64,000 nt of DNA from Lindgomyces ingoldianus (lineage: Eukaryota; Ascomycota; Dothideomycetes; Pleosporales; Lindgomycetaceae): assembly GCF_010093535.1 (NCBI RefSeq), contig NW_022985204.1:115313-179312 (forward strand), read 5' to 3'. The position numbers were made by a program, and so were the translations under genes. Positions 1 to 11,249 of this stretch are shown here, piece after piece. The notes below the pieces were generated by a model. It made no database searches, was not told where the DNA came from, and saw nothing but the letters and a program-made list of their open reading frames with translations. Within the stretch, counting starts at the first letter, position 1. Every line of letters starts with the position of its first letter.

Positions 1-640
1 TTTATCTATTAAGATATTCTAAACTTTAGCTAGTTTTACTTATAGTTTATATATTTAATAGGCTTAAGTAGTTGCCTTATAAGGGTTAACTAAGGGCAGA
101 AGGTTTTATAAGTTTATAGTTTTTTAGCAAAGGTTAGCTATCTTTTACTTAAGTTTTAATAAGTTACTAACTTTATTACTAATCTGCTAGAGTTTCTTAA
201 TATTGTTCTAGATAAAGTTAATCTGTTCTGCTAGAACAGCTTTGCTTTAGGTAGGAACTTCTATAAATTTTAATAGCGCAGCATAGGCTATATTAGAATC
301 TAAGTTATGTTATAAAGTTACTATACTTTTTAAAAAGGTAGTATTTAATGTTATAATTTTTACTTTGTAAAGCACTTAGGTCTAGTAATATTTCTAGATA
401 GGGAGTAGGACAGATAGTAGGGGCTAATCTAGTAGGGTGTACAGTCCTATGTACAGGCTATTAGGCTAATAGAGGGAGAGGGAGAGTGACTAGATTATAG
501 TTTGCCCTATGTGCAGCAGTAGGAAGGCTAGGGTTAAACAGTTCTGTTAGACAGGGTTAGAGGTATATATAGTGTAAGATATACAGATAGTATTGCAGCT
601 CTTTAGAAAGCTAAATGCTACTTAGTCTATATAGAGAATA
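1..640 (-). mobile_element. AT-rich relic, possible gag part of an LTR retrotransposon
   Basis: This stretch is strongly AT-rich and full of stops in every frame, like the rest of the first 5.6 kb. Read on the minus strand it lies just downstream of the LTR-like island at about 640-945, where the 5' untranslated and gag regions of a minus-strand element would sit. No protein motif is readable. The assignment rests on position and on shared RIP-like composition only, so it could equally be unrelated repeat DNA. Confidence 0.35.
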
Positions 641-945
641 AACTAAACATTAAACACACCTTTTAAAGGTTATTTAATATAGGAACTATATACATGTGTA
701 GAGGATGCTAAGGTAAGCTAGATAAGCTTACTTAAGCCTGCTAAGCAGGGCTTGCTAAGCTCCTCTAGACTTGTAGAATTTGCGTCCTGTCCTCTTATTA
801 GACAACGCATTCTTCTATAATCTTGGGTTGTCGCGCGACTTCTGCGTCCTCCGCTTGGTCTGTAAGCGAGTCCCGCTCCAACCGTACCATATTGTGGAGC
901 ATCCTGGGTGGAGTTACGCTAGTCCAACCGTAGACTGTAACACTT
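640..945 (-). repeat. LTR-like segment with a GC-richer island
   Basis: Positions 770-945 are markedly GC-richer than the AT-rich DNA on both sides. On the minus strand the block starts TGTTACAG at about 943 and runs into AT-rich sequence below 770. A TGTTAC start is typical of fungal Ty3/Gypsy LTRs. It abuts the truncated RNase H relic, so either it is the LTR of a later insertion or the integrase part between them was deleted. The lower boundary, a target-site duplication and a partner LTR were not found. Confidence 0.45.
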
Positions 946-949
946 TTTT

Positions 950-2330
950 AACTAACTAGCGCTATTTTAAAGCAGGTCTAAAGTTTTTTAGATAAATTTA
1001 TTATTTAAATACTTATTAGTAATAATCTAATTAATTATCTAATTTATTTTATTTAGGTTAAGGTCTAAAAATAGCTTAAATTAAAGTAGAGTTTAGTGTT
1101 AAGCCTTTTACACTTTTTTTTAAGTAAGAATGTTTTAGAATTGCTTTATAAAAGTATCTAGTTTCTCTTTATCTTAACTAGAATAATAAGTAATCTTAAA
1201 ATTAAAATAAAATAAGTATTTAAACTAACAGGCTTATTAGTAGCTAAGTTGTTTTATAGTTACAAAGTACTACAAGTTCTTATAGTTAGATAGGACCTAT
1301 ATTAGATGCGCTGCACTTTCTAGTTTAAGTTGCTATTATTTAAAGCAGTGTACTATAGCAAGTAATTCCTTGTTATAGATCTTATAATTACCTTCTACAA
1401 GACTTATTCTTTTTAAAAAATATGTAATAGGCTTAATAGTCCTATCTAGCTTAGTCTAGAAGAGAACTTTTGCTACTACATAGTCTAAGGCATTAGCTTC
1501 TATAAGTATTAGTAGTTTAAAGTTAAAGTAGCAAAGTATTAGAGCTTTAGTAAAGGCTTTTTTTAGCTAGTTAAAGGACTATTAGTAATTTAAGTTAAAG
1601 TTAAATTAAATTTTTTTTTTAGTAAGTGTAATTATAGAGCTTACTTACTATAAAAAGTTATTAATAAATTATTAGTAAAAGTTAGTAAATCTTATAAAGG
1701 CTTAAACATTCTTTATGTCTTTTAAGTATTGCTAATTTAGCATAGTCTAAACTTTAATAGGGTCTATTTAGATGCTATCTATAAAGATTACATATTCTAA
1801 ATATGTAACCTTTAATTAGTAAAACTTGCATTTATCTATGTTAAGTTACAGACCTACTTTTTCTATAGCCTTTAGCACTAGGCGTACATGCTGTTTATGC
1901 TCTAAAAGGCTATTACTGTAGATTAGAATGTTATTAATATACATAGTGTAGAACATGTCTAGGTAGGGTTAGAGCAAGTTATTTACAAAATATTAAAAAG
2001 TACTAGGCGTGTTAGCTAAGCTAAAAAGCATTACTAGGTACTTAAATAGTCTATATTAGGTCTAAAATACTATTAGCTACTTATTACCTTTTACTATCTT
2101 TAGCTTATTAAAAGTAGTAATAATATCTAACTTTATAAAATACTTTGCTTTACTTAGTTAGCTTAGAGTTTTCTATAAAAAAAAAATTAAGTATTAGTTT
2201 TTAATAGTAACAGTGTTTAGTCTTTAGTAGTTAACATAAAATTAAAGCCTACCTCTAAGTTTTTTTATAAATAGTATAAGTAACACTACTAGTAAGAAGC
2301 TAGCTTAAATAAACCTTTTTTTTAAGTTCT
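950..2330 (-). mobile_element. Ty3/Gypsy pol relic: reverse transcriptase and RNase H, RIP-mutated
   Basis: The minus strand gives a continuous but stop-riddled match to Ty3/Gypsy pol. Around 2330-2240 it reads like the region leading to the (V/Y)DYRxLN motif. Around 2050-1980 it reads YLVMLFSLANTPSTF, matching the usual FGLxNAPxTFQ block. At 1941-1921 it reads YINNILI where active elements have Y(L/I)DDILI, so both catalytic aspartates are now Asn. It continues with EHKQHVRLVLKAIEKVGL and a stop where Gln is usual. RNase H follows at about 1600-1250 (ISLVEGNYKIYNKELLAIV) and then the NYKNLxYF and FNFKITYY blocks. The integrase is absent; homology ends near 950 at the LTR-like island. Asp-to-Asn and Gln-to-stop changes are C:G to T:A transitions, as RIP produces. 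No functional protein can be made. Confidence 0.85.
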
Positions 2331-4829
2331 TATTAAGGTATTTTTAGAGCACTTTTAATTTATTTAGTAATATCTTATATAGTAGCTTATAACTAGGTTA
2401 TTTACTAGGCTTAAAAGTTATTTAGTAATTATACAGATGTTATATTAAAAGCTTATTAGACTTATCTTAAAAAAAACATGTAACAAGTTATAGTAGTTTT
2501 AAAGGACTATTATCTTTAAGTTAGTGTGTTTTTAAGAAGCTAAAGCTTAGTCTATATTAGAAATTATAACTACATAGATTTTATAATCTAGTTATTAAGC
2601 TAGAGTTATAAATAAGGCAGGTTTTATATAGTAGATGTCTATTTGCTGTTTAAGTTCTAGTTTATGTTTAAATTAAGTAAGTAAAGATTTTTTAAAAGCT
2701 TTTTCTTTTTTAAGTTTAAGTAGTTATTAAATTATTTTATATAGCCTATCTTAGTAAAAGGCCTAGCTTATTAGCCTTACTTAAGTAGTTTTTTTCTAGA
2801 TTATTAAGAAGTAAGTCTAGAGACCTTTTATATTAAGTGCTACTTAAGTGTTATTTAGGTGTAAGCGTAAGCATATATTTTAGCATTAAGAAAAGTTAAA
2901 GTTTAAAACTTACTCTTAGTAATTAAAAGCAACTTTATGCTAATATAGCTATAGTTGTTTTAGAATTAAGTTATAACATTTTATGTTTATTACATAGAGC
3001 TTAATCTGCTTCTTATAGTGTTAGTAAGTAATTATAATAGTTATAGTATAAAAGATAGAACTTTTTTTAAGTTATTTTCTATTAAATCTAGTTAGGTAAA
3101 TTATTTAAGTAAGTAGTGTTAATTAAAAATTTAGTTTACATACTAGTTTTTTATTAATATAACTTATACTATTTACTCTTAAGTTAATAAAAGCTTATAT
3201 TAAAGCTAATATAGTTTTTTATTATAAATATATAAGAATATTAACTTAGTACTTCTAGTTATTAGTAGGGGACTTAGCTTATAGGTTAGCAAAGATCTAG
3301 TGTTAAATTAGTCCTAAAGGGCAACTTAGCCCTAGAACAAGCCTTTTTACAGGCTTCTACTACTATAGCTGCAGCTATGTTAAGAGTAGTAAGAAGAATT
3401 AGAGCTTAAATATAAGTTAAAGCCCTTATAAAAATAAAATTAAAATAGTAAAAATCTTTAATAAGTGCTAGCAGCACTACTTATATAGACTTAAAAAAGA
3501 GAAATAAAGTAGTTTTAAAAAATATAACTATGCTTACTACACTTAAAGTATTAACTTTTTTTTTTATAATCTTTACACTTTCTAGAACTAACTAAAGCAT
3601 AATTTAAATTAATTTTTATTACATTAAGGTTCTTATTTATAACTGCGCTAGTTTAGAGGCGTATTAAGGCTTGTATAGGGAGGAACTTTATGTTATTATT
3701 ATAGGTAGTAATTAGGTTTGCATACGTGTTAAGGTTGTTTAGAAGGGGTTCTCCTACTATAGCGCGTTACAGTTTAGTTAAGAGGGAGTTATATAAAGCT
3801 ATAATTAAACTTATCTTATTTAGGCCTATATTAGATGCAAGTTAGTAAAACTTAGTAAAGTGTAAAGTAAAGCTTTTTTTATTTTATTATAAAGTGTTTA
3901 AGTAACTTAAGGCTATTAACTCTTTATTTAAGTCTTTATAAGTTACTTATAAAAACACTATAAATTAATCTAGGTTAATAATATTCTTATTTATTAGTAA
4001 GTTAATTAAGGCTGTTATGTTATAGTTAAGTTAAAAGTAAGTATATAATAACTAAAAGTGTTTAAAGGGGAATTAGTCTATATTTTTTTAAGTTTATATT
4101 AAAGCTTATATAGAAAAAAAGGTAAGTCTTTTTATTTTCTATTAAACAGTAAAGGATTAGAGAGTTAGTTAGATTTTATTACTAAGTTAAAAAAGTTATA
4201 AGTTATAGGCAGCATTAAGTAAGAAAAAGTTAAGCTATCTCTAGACTTCTAAGTAAGCTTTAAGGCTAGTAAGTTCTTAGTTCTTACTACTATAATAAAA
4301 GTTAAGGCAGAAATAAACTACTTAATAATATAAAGCTGTTTTTTAAAGTCTTTTTAAAAAGCTTTAAAGCTTATAATATAGTAGCTTTTTTATAAAGTAA
4401 GTGCTTTTTAAAAGGCTTTTTAGCTTACTTTAATAGCTTAGAGTTATGTAAGTACTAAGCTTATTAAATTAGATTTAGAAGCTATTTTTAGCTAAAGTTT
4501 TAATATAACATAATGTTATAATTATGCATAAGTAAGGTTATAGAGCTTTATAAAGGTCTAGTTTAATTACTATGTAAGGTATTATAGTAAGTATAAGATG
4601 TTATGTAAGAAATAAAAAAGTTTAAAAAAAATTAGTAATTAAATACTTAGCTTAGAAGTCTAAGCACTTTAGGTATAAATTAAGCCTATTCTAGGTTTAG
4701 TTAGTGTTAAGGCAGTTTATGCTTAAGTTTATGTCTGTGTTGTGTTGTGTTTATGTTAGACGTGCACTAATAATACTCTAGTACACGTCTAATACAGTTA
4801 TGTCTAGGATCCGGGGAGGATACTGTGAC
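2331..4829 (-). mobile_element. AT-rich upstream part of the Gypsy relic (protease/gag expected)
   Basis: This continues the AT-rich, stop-dense DNA upstream of the reverse transcriptase on the minus strand, where protease and gag of the same element should lie. I could not read a convincing zinc knuckle or protease DSG motif. Near 4808-4829 the plus strand has a purine-rich run (GGGGAGGATAC) directly before TGTGAC. That arrangement resembles a polypurine tract followed by a 3' LTR of an element in the opposite orientation, so more than one element may be nested here. Confidence 0.5.
4754..4790. repeat. Small inverted repeat (hairpin)
   Basis: Two 11-nt arms, TAGACGTGCAC and GTACACGTCTA, flank a 13-nt spacer and pair with one mismatch. 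It sits 40 nt before the purine tract and the large palindrome. No function is assigned. Confidence 0.6.
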
Positions 4830-5299
4830 AAGCTATATGTGCAAGAAATTTCCTTTTAAATAGCATTTATAGCTAATATAGCTAATTCTTTACATGCTAA
4901 GCATAATCTAGGCTATGTTTACATAAACTAGCCTAGTATATTTATAAAGTGTTATTTAAAGCTTAAAGTAAAGTTTTAAGTATAAGTATAGTTAAAAAAT
5001 ATTTAGCTAATTATAAACCTTATTTTACTAAAGTTATATATGTTATTATCTTAAATACTATACTTAGCTTTAATATTTTTTATAAGGCTAAACTTACTTT
5101 AAATTACTTTAAAACTTTTATAAAAAGCTTTTTTATAGTTATATTTACACTTAAATATTACTTTAAGCTTTAAATAACACTTTATAAATATACTAGGCTA
5201 GTTTATGTAAATATAGCCTAGATTATGCTTAGCGCATAAAAAATTAGCTATATTAGCTATAAATACTATCTAAAGGGAAATTTCTTACATATATAGCTT
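4830..5299. repeat. Large imperfect palindrome, about 470 bp
   Basis: The left arm (about 4830-4972) is the reverse complement of the right arm (about 5157-5299) over some 143 nt, with around ten differences, nearly all C/T or G/A transitions. Both arms contain, in opposite orientation, CTAAGCATAATCTAGGCTAT and the AAACTAGCCTAGTATATTTA run. The central 180 nt are less clearly self-complementary. It may be a foldback element, or two copies of one LTR end joined head to head and then scattered with RIP-type transitions. Confidence 0.75.
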
Positions 5300-6600
5300 A
5301 AGTATAGTCTTAATAATTACCTACTTTTTTTTATTACTTAGCCTTTATAATTTAGCTGTAGAATTAGCTTATAAAGGTTATCTAGTGCTATAGTTATTTA
5401 TTATTTTTTATAAAACTTTATACATAGCTATAGCACATTTTTTTAAGAGTTTTATATCTTATTTAAAAGCTTAGAGTATAAGCTGTATCTAATATTCTTT
5501 TAGCACATTTAAGTAGTGTTGTAGGGAATGCATTAGTGTAGGAAGAGTAGTTTAGTAGGGTCTTAGTAAAAGTAAGCAACTTAGGTGTGTAAGCAACTCG
5601 CCTGTGAAGTACGTTAAGAGTGTAGATTAATTAACGCTATACTGCCTAGCTACTGCAGTATAATTTAGTAATTCTCTAGGTTTTAGCAATTTTAGCGACT
5701 CTAAAGCGGCCTTAATACTGCCCATATTGGTTAAGAGAGAGGTGGTTGAAGTTTTGACAGCTTCGCGCAGAACCGTGCATTACGCGAGGCTGTGCATTAC
5801 ACGCTAAAACACAGTATCGTTAGGAAAGGCGACAGGCACATCTAGAGACTTATAATATAATTTATATAACACTAAGGAATGGTCTATATATAACTAAACG
5901 TGCTAATGTGGCGAACATAGTAGGAATCCTGTCTAGCGCAGGGGGTTCCCATAATTGGGCACCCCGAGGTGGTCGCGTAGAGTTGACATCTTTGGTTAGA
6001 CACGGCACACAGACAAGGTGGGCCGCTCGGGCAATTAAAGGGTCCTGGAAATGGGAACCTGAGCGGGACCGACCGGACCATAAGAAGCCTGAGCTGGACT
6101 GAGCCGACCATGAGTAGTGGTGGTGCAAGACTGAGCACCATTGAGCCGAAGTTGAGCCGGGCGTATTTTTGCTGAGTCGACAAGTTATAACAGACCAACT
6201 AAGTCAGAAGATAGGTGAGGGACATTTTCCTAGGATTTTAGCTAAAAAATATATAAAAAGAAGCATATATATCATTATTATCACGGAGCGGAAGTAGTAG
6301 CAGTTGTAGATTACAATTTACGAGTAACTAACCGTGCTAGCTGATAACTCCGTGATGAAAAGGGGATCCAAGACGTTCCGTGAAGAAAGGAAAAAGAGAA
6401 GAGACTATGTACAAGCGAGATGTCGAATCTCCACCTACAAGGGTCATATGACTTTCGCGTCACGTGACTAGTGTCAAGCCTAAGTACTCAACAGCATCAT
6501 CAGCATGGTGAGGATGCTGTGTCACGGTGTAGCACAGAGGGATAAACGGGTATAAAACTAAAAATTACGCTAGGATCGAAAAATTACAAGGCTGCGTGAC
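5300..6600. other. Transition from AT-rich repeats to gene-bearing DNA; no gene seen
   Basis: AT-rich composition fades between about 5500 and 5900. The frames open at 5862-6198 on both strands are short and show no domain I know. From 6200 to 6600 I see only a small inverted repeat at 6280-6356. The N-terminal part of the HET gene that follows should lie here but is not recognisable, so it has been lost or scrambled. Confidence 0.6.
6280..6356. repeat. Short inverted repeat, 9-bp arms
   Basis: ATCACGGAG at 6280-6288 and CTCCGTGAT at 6348-6356 are perfect inverted copies around a 59-nt spacer. This could be a hairpin or the ends of a tiny miniature element. No flanking duplication is obvious. 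Confidence 0.5.
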
Positions 6601-6615
6601 AGCGCTAATCGCCCT

Positions 6616-9600
6616 ATGTCTTTCGGGACTTACGACACATTTTGCATCAATAAGTCGAACAATACTGAGCTCTCAGAAGTAATCAATTCTATGTTTCGAT
6701 GGTATCGCAACGCGGATATATGCTATGTATATCTCTCTGACGAACCGTCTTTGCAACCTTGGGAAGAAGCATTCTCAAGATGTCGATGGTTTACCCAAGG
6801 CTGGACACTTCAAGAGCTTCTTGCTCCGCCGCAAGTTGATTTCTTCTGGTCACACGGCAAGAAACTCGGCAACAAGGTCAGTTTAGAGAGACTGCTTCAG
6901 GAAATCACAGGTATCCCAGCTCGGGCTCTCCAAGGAACGCCGCTATCTGAATTCAGCGTCGAGGAGCAACTAGCATGGGCAACAAACCGGCAGACTAAGC
7001 GCGAAGAAGACAGGGCTTATTCATTGTTGGGACTTTCGATATTCACATGCCCCTCATATATGGCGAAGGGGTGACGGGTGCATTTCTTCGGCTTCGGGAT
7101 GAAATTGACAAGAGAACTCACCCTGGACAGCATTGTAAGTGCATAAAAATGACCCTTTCGTGGGGGCGCTGTAATGGAGATAGGTTACTAACTAGAAGCG
7201 CATAACCAGGCAGCCTACTCGATCAGTTACGGTACACTGACGAAGCGGCCTTCAATTCATCTACAAAGCAACATGATCCCCTTTGCCTTCCTAATACTCG
7301 TGTTGACCTCCTTCAAGAAATATACAACTGGGGTAGTGGACAAGACGAGCGGTTGATATTCTGGCTAAACGGCTTAGCAGGCACAGGAAAATCTACGATT
7401 GCCCGGGCAGTCGCACGGACATACTTCAACAAGAAGCTTTTCGGCGCGAGCTTCTTCTTTTCACGTGGTGGTGGAGATGTTGGCCACGTAGGCAAATTCT
7501 TCACCACTATATCGAAGCAGCTTGCGAATAGCATACCTACTCTTCACCAGCACATCTGCAATGCTATTAAAGCCCGGGGCGATATCGCTAAGTTGTCATC
7601 CCAGGATCAATGGCGCCATCTAGTCCTTGGTCCTCTTTCGAGACTGGCCAACAATTTATGTCCCCCTATGTTTACTGTTGGAATTGATGCACTTGACGAG
7701 TGTGATAATGAGAACGATATTCGGACCCTTTTACATCTCTTGGCAGAAGATCGATTCCTAGATAGAGCCCAGCTGCGAATCTTTCTAACGAGCAGACCTG
7801 AGGTTCCGATTCGATATGGGCTGTACCCGATGCCAGATCCAGCACACCGAGACTACGGACACCGAGACTACGTACTCCACAATATATCACCACCAATCAT
7901 AGACCAAGACATCTATACCTTCCTAGAAGATAGTCTCAAGCGCATCGGATATGAATGCTCTTTAAATGTTGGCTGGCCGGGCGAAGGAGTTATTAAATCT
8001 CTAGTTAAAATGGCAAGTGGGTTGTTGATCTGGGCTGCAACTGCTTGTCGTTTTATCCGCGAAGGAAAGAAATTCGCAACTAGAAGACCTAGCACTATTC
8101 TCACAAGCAGCCGCAGTGCTGTCACTGCGCCGGAGAAATACCTCGATCAAATCTATATCACTGTCCTCAAGCACTCCATCTTCCCAGATTACACAAATGA
8201 GGAGAAAGAGGAGGTATACCATATGTTAAGAGAGATTCTTGGAAGCACGGCGCTTCTCTTCTCACCGCTCTCTGCATGCGCTTTAAGTAGGCTGCTTGTC
8301 ATCACAAAGAAGGATATTTACCAGACATTGGACGATCAGCACTCTGTTTTAGATGTTCCAAAGAGTGATAATCAGCCTCTTCGTCTTCACCATCCTTCAT
8401 TTCGCGACTTCCTTCTCAGCCACAAACGATGTGAGGACCAGAACTTCTGGATACATGAGAAGCAAGCACACCAAACGCTAGCTCGTAGCTGCATACGGCT
8501 TATGTCAGCTTCCCTTAAGCAAAACATCTGTGGCTTAAATAGTCCCCGTGAACGTACGTGCAACCGAAGTTGACAGCAGTGTAGACCAATGTCTTCCTCC
8601 GGAAATTCATTATGGATGTCTATACTAGATACAACACCTTCAGAAGAGTAGTGCTCAGTTGCGTGATAATGATCTGGTGCATTAGTTCTTAAAAGAACAT
8701 CTTCTTCACTAGCTTGAAGCACTTGGCTGGATGGGGAAGATTTCTGAAGGAATTCATGCAATATCTTCCTTAGAGAAGATAATAATGTAAGCAAGCTTCA
8801 ATTATTGCAGTCCATATTGCGAATACATAGACCAGGCATAGGAGTGCCCTCAACTGTCTAAATATGCCCATGATATAAAATGGTTCATACTCTACAACCG
8901 ACTAGCGATTGCAATCGCTCCCCTGCAGATATACTGTAGTGCACTTATATTTACGCCAGAGATGAGCATAGTAAGAAAACAGTTTTCCTATTGCATACCT
9001 CGGTGGATACGAAGATCACCAAAGGTGGAAAGAGATTGGACTGCGGCACTCCAGACGCTTGAGGGCCCTAGCAGTTCGGTCTCCTCGGTGGCCTTCTCTC
9101 ACAACTCGACCTGGCTGGCATCGGGGTCGTATGACAACACTGTCAGGATCTGGGATGTGAGCAACGGCGAGTGCCTCCAGACGCTCGAGGGTCATAGTAG
9201 CTCGGTCTCCTCGGTGACCTTCTCTCACGACTCGACCCGGCTGGCATCGGAGTCGAACGACAACACGGTCAAGATCTGGGATGCAAGCAGCAGCGAGTGC
9301 CTCCAGACGCTCGAGGGCCATACCGGTTTGGTCTCCTCGGTGGCCTTCTCTCACGACTCGACCCGACTGGCGTCGGGGTCGGGTGACTGCGCGGTCAAGA
9401 TCTGGGATGTGAGCAGCGGCGACTACCTACAGACGCTCAAGGGCCATAGCAGTTCGGTCTATTCGGTGGCATTCTCTCACGACTCGGCCCGGCTGGCGTC
9501 GGGGTCGTACGACAACACGGTCAAGGTCTGGGATGCAAGCAGCGGCGAGTGCCTCCAGACACTCGATGGCCATAGCCGTCCTGTCTCCTTGGTTACCTTC

Positions 9601-10077
9601 TCTCACAACTCAATCTGGTTGGCGTCAGGGTTGTACAACAATACGGTCAAAATCTGGGATGCGAGCAGCGGCGAGTGCCTCCAGACACTTGAAGGCCATA
9701 GCGACTGGGTCTCCTCGGTGGCCTTCTCTCACGACTCTACCCGGCTGGTATCAGGGTCGTACGACAACACGGTCAAGATCCGGGATGCAAGCAACGGCGA
9801 GTGCCTCCAGACGCTCGACGGCGATAGCAGTTCGGTCTCTTTGGTAGCCTTCTCTCATGACTCGACCCGGCTGGCGTCGGGGCCGGGCGATTACACGGTC
9901 AATCAAGGCCTAGCTGTAAGTACAAATGGGGTATGGATAACATATAATTTAGAGAACCTATTATGGATGCCCTCAGGGTTTCGGCCGTTACGTTTCATAG
10001 TATCAGAGAAGGTGATTGGTATTGGTACTACAGGTGGAAAGGTGTGGACATGTCATTTTGAGCGTAACACATCCTAA
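6616..10077 (+). pseudogene. HET-NACHT-WD40 (NLR-like) incompatibility gene, decayed
   Basis: The order matches fungal HET-E/HET-D-type STAND proteins, which sense non-self and trigger cell death. A HET domain lies at 6616-7134 (INKSNNTELSEVINSMFRWY, RWFTQGWTLQELLAP, NRQTKREEDRAYSLLG). A one-base loss near 7036 shifts frame just before the expected FDIHMPLIYGEG, which is readable in the next frame. An intron at 7135-7209 (GTAAGT, ACTAAC branch, CAG) restores the frame leading into NACHT: Walker A GLAGTGKS, then TVGIDALDECD as Walker B. The NACHT frame runs to 8573, with a frameshift near 8545. The linker at 8550-8800 is readable but carries three TAG stops where relatives have Trp, TGG to TAG being the RIP TpG to TpA change. 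The downstream frame 8962-10077 is open and holds the WD40 array plus a conserved C-terminal tail. The N-terminus of the HET domain is missing. The gene is almost surely not functional as a full-length NLR; expression of the WD40 part alone cannot be excluded. Confidence 0.9.
9049..9900 (+). repeat. WD40 coding repeats: six full and one partial 126-bp units
   Basis: Units of 42 codons start at 9049, 9175, 9301, 9427, 9553, 9679 and 9805, each beginning LQTL(E/D/K)G. The seventh decays after about 32 codons and runs into the C-terminal tail. Units are very similar except at a few sites: residues 8-12 of the unit (SSSVS, TGLVS, RPVSL, SDWVS) and the (G/E)(S/L)(Y/N/G)(D/N)(N/C) stretch near the end. 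In Podospora HET-E/D/R, repeats of this length are kept alike by concerted evolution while a few surface positions diversify. The array is GC-rich and still open, unlike the upstream linker. Confidence 0.9.
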
Positions 10078-11249
10078 GGCATTGGAATATTTATATCATC
10101 ATTACTATGCTACGTTTCTATTCTCTCTATTTCAGAGAGGATCAGGGATCAGCATGGATATATAGCTCGCCAAACTACCACAGCGAAATTTCGAGCATAC
10201 CCTGGATCAGGTAATCAGATGTCCATGTATAGAATTACGTGTTAGGTAATATCTGCCACATGAGCCTGACTAGAGGCACAGTAGAAAAAAGCCTTGATCA
10301 CGCTAGTAGGGAGGACAGTCAACCCGCTCTGGACAGAATCCTGTGGTAGTGTAGAAGATGGGACTTGGGGATGGTACGAACGGTTTAAATAGCAGTTAGA
10401 GTACAGTACAGTGTCACGACATGCCACTAACCAGCCAGTCGGCTCGCACAGTAATCACCATTGTGGCTGAATCGTGTGAGCTTGATCAACGGGGAGATAC
10501 TAACTTTCGCTTCTGAATCGTAGGATAGACTTAATATGGAAAAGCTTATCTTGAGCTTTTCATGATCCATACAGGATAACATCTGGACTGTACACAGTGC
10601 TGCGAGTTTTTGTATTGCATAACAATACCGCTATGTCCGCTTTTGTCGCTATGGCTTACTGAATTTACCGCCCCTGTAGCTGACATGCGTCTGGCACAGC
10701 GTACGTAGCAAATAGTAGCCTAGTAAGAATTTATAAAGAAGTACATGCTCCTCAGAAAGTACTATCTCAAGCTCAAGCAAGCAAAAAGACGAAATAGATA
10801 TGTTATGCCAGGAGTAGTATTGCTCAGTTTAAGCGAGCTGAGCACAAAATAACTAGCAAGACAAGAAACTGTATGTGATTTTTATATGTAAGCTGTAATA
10901 TAGATTAACTGCTACTTGCGTATAACCCTGCTAACATTTCATTGATGCATTAATGTACAGGTAGGTTAAAGTTGATGCAAGGTTAGGGTACCTTTTCTTT
11001 CTTTCGGCACGCAGGGGTCTTTGGCTACTCGAGGGGGAAGGTTAGAATAACACATGCATCGCAGTCATGCCCAAAGGGACAATGGCCCTTTCAACAGAGT
11101 CATAGGTCATCTCTTCTTAGACTAAGACTGCAAAAGTCAGCCATTCTTCCCGATGAGCACCCCAAGAAATATTTCCTCAAAATACATATCCAGTCCCGCT
11201 CAGCTAACACCTAAGACATTACTACTGTAACTAAAACTGAAACGTTGGT
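10078..11249. other. Intergenic; no gene seen
   Basis: Moderate GC composition, frames short and without recognisable motifs. No repeats or RNA genes noticed. Confidence 0.6.

Noticed and set aside
5862..6198. Short overlapping frames between the repeats and the HET gene
   Set aside because: Three frames of 64-104 codons on both strands with no domain; GC-rich spacer rather than a gene.
9016..9847. Frames of 104-112 codons in other phases of the WD40 array
   Set aside because: They repeat with the 126-bp unit and simply reflect the WD40 coding repeats.
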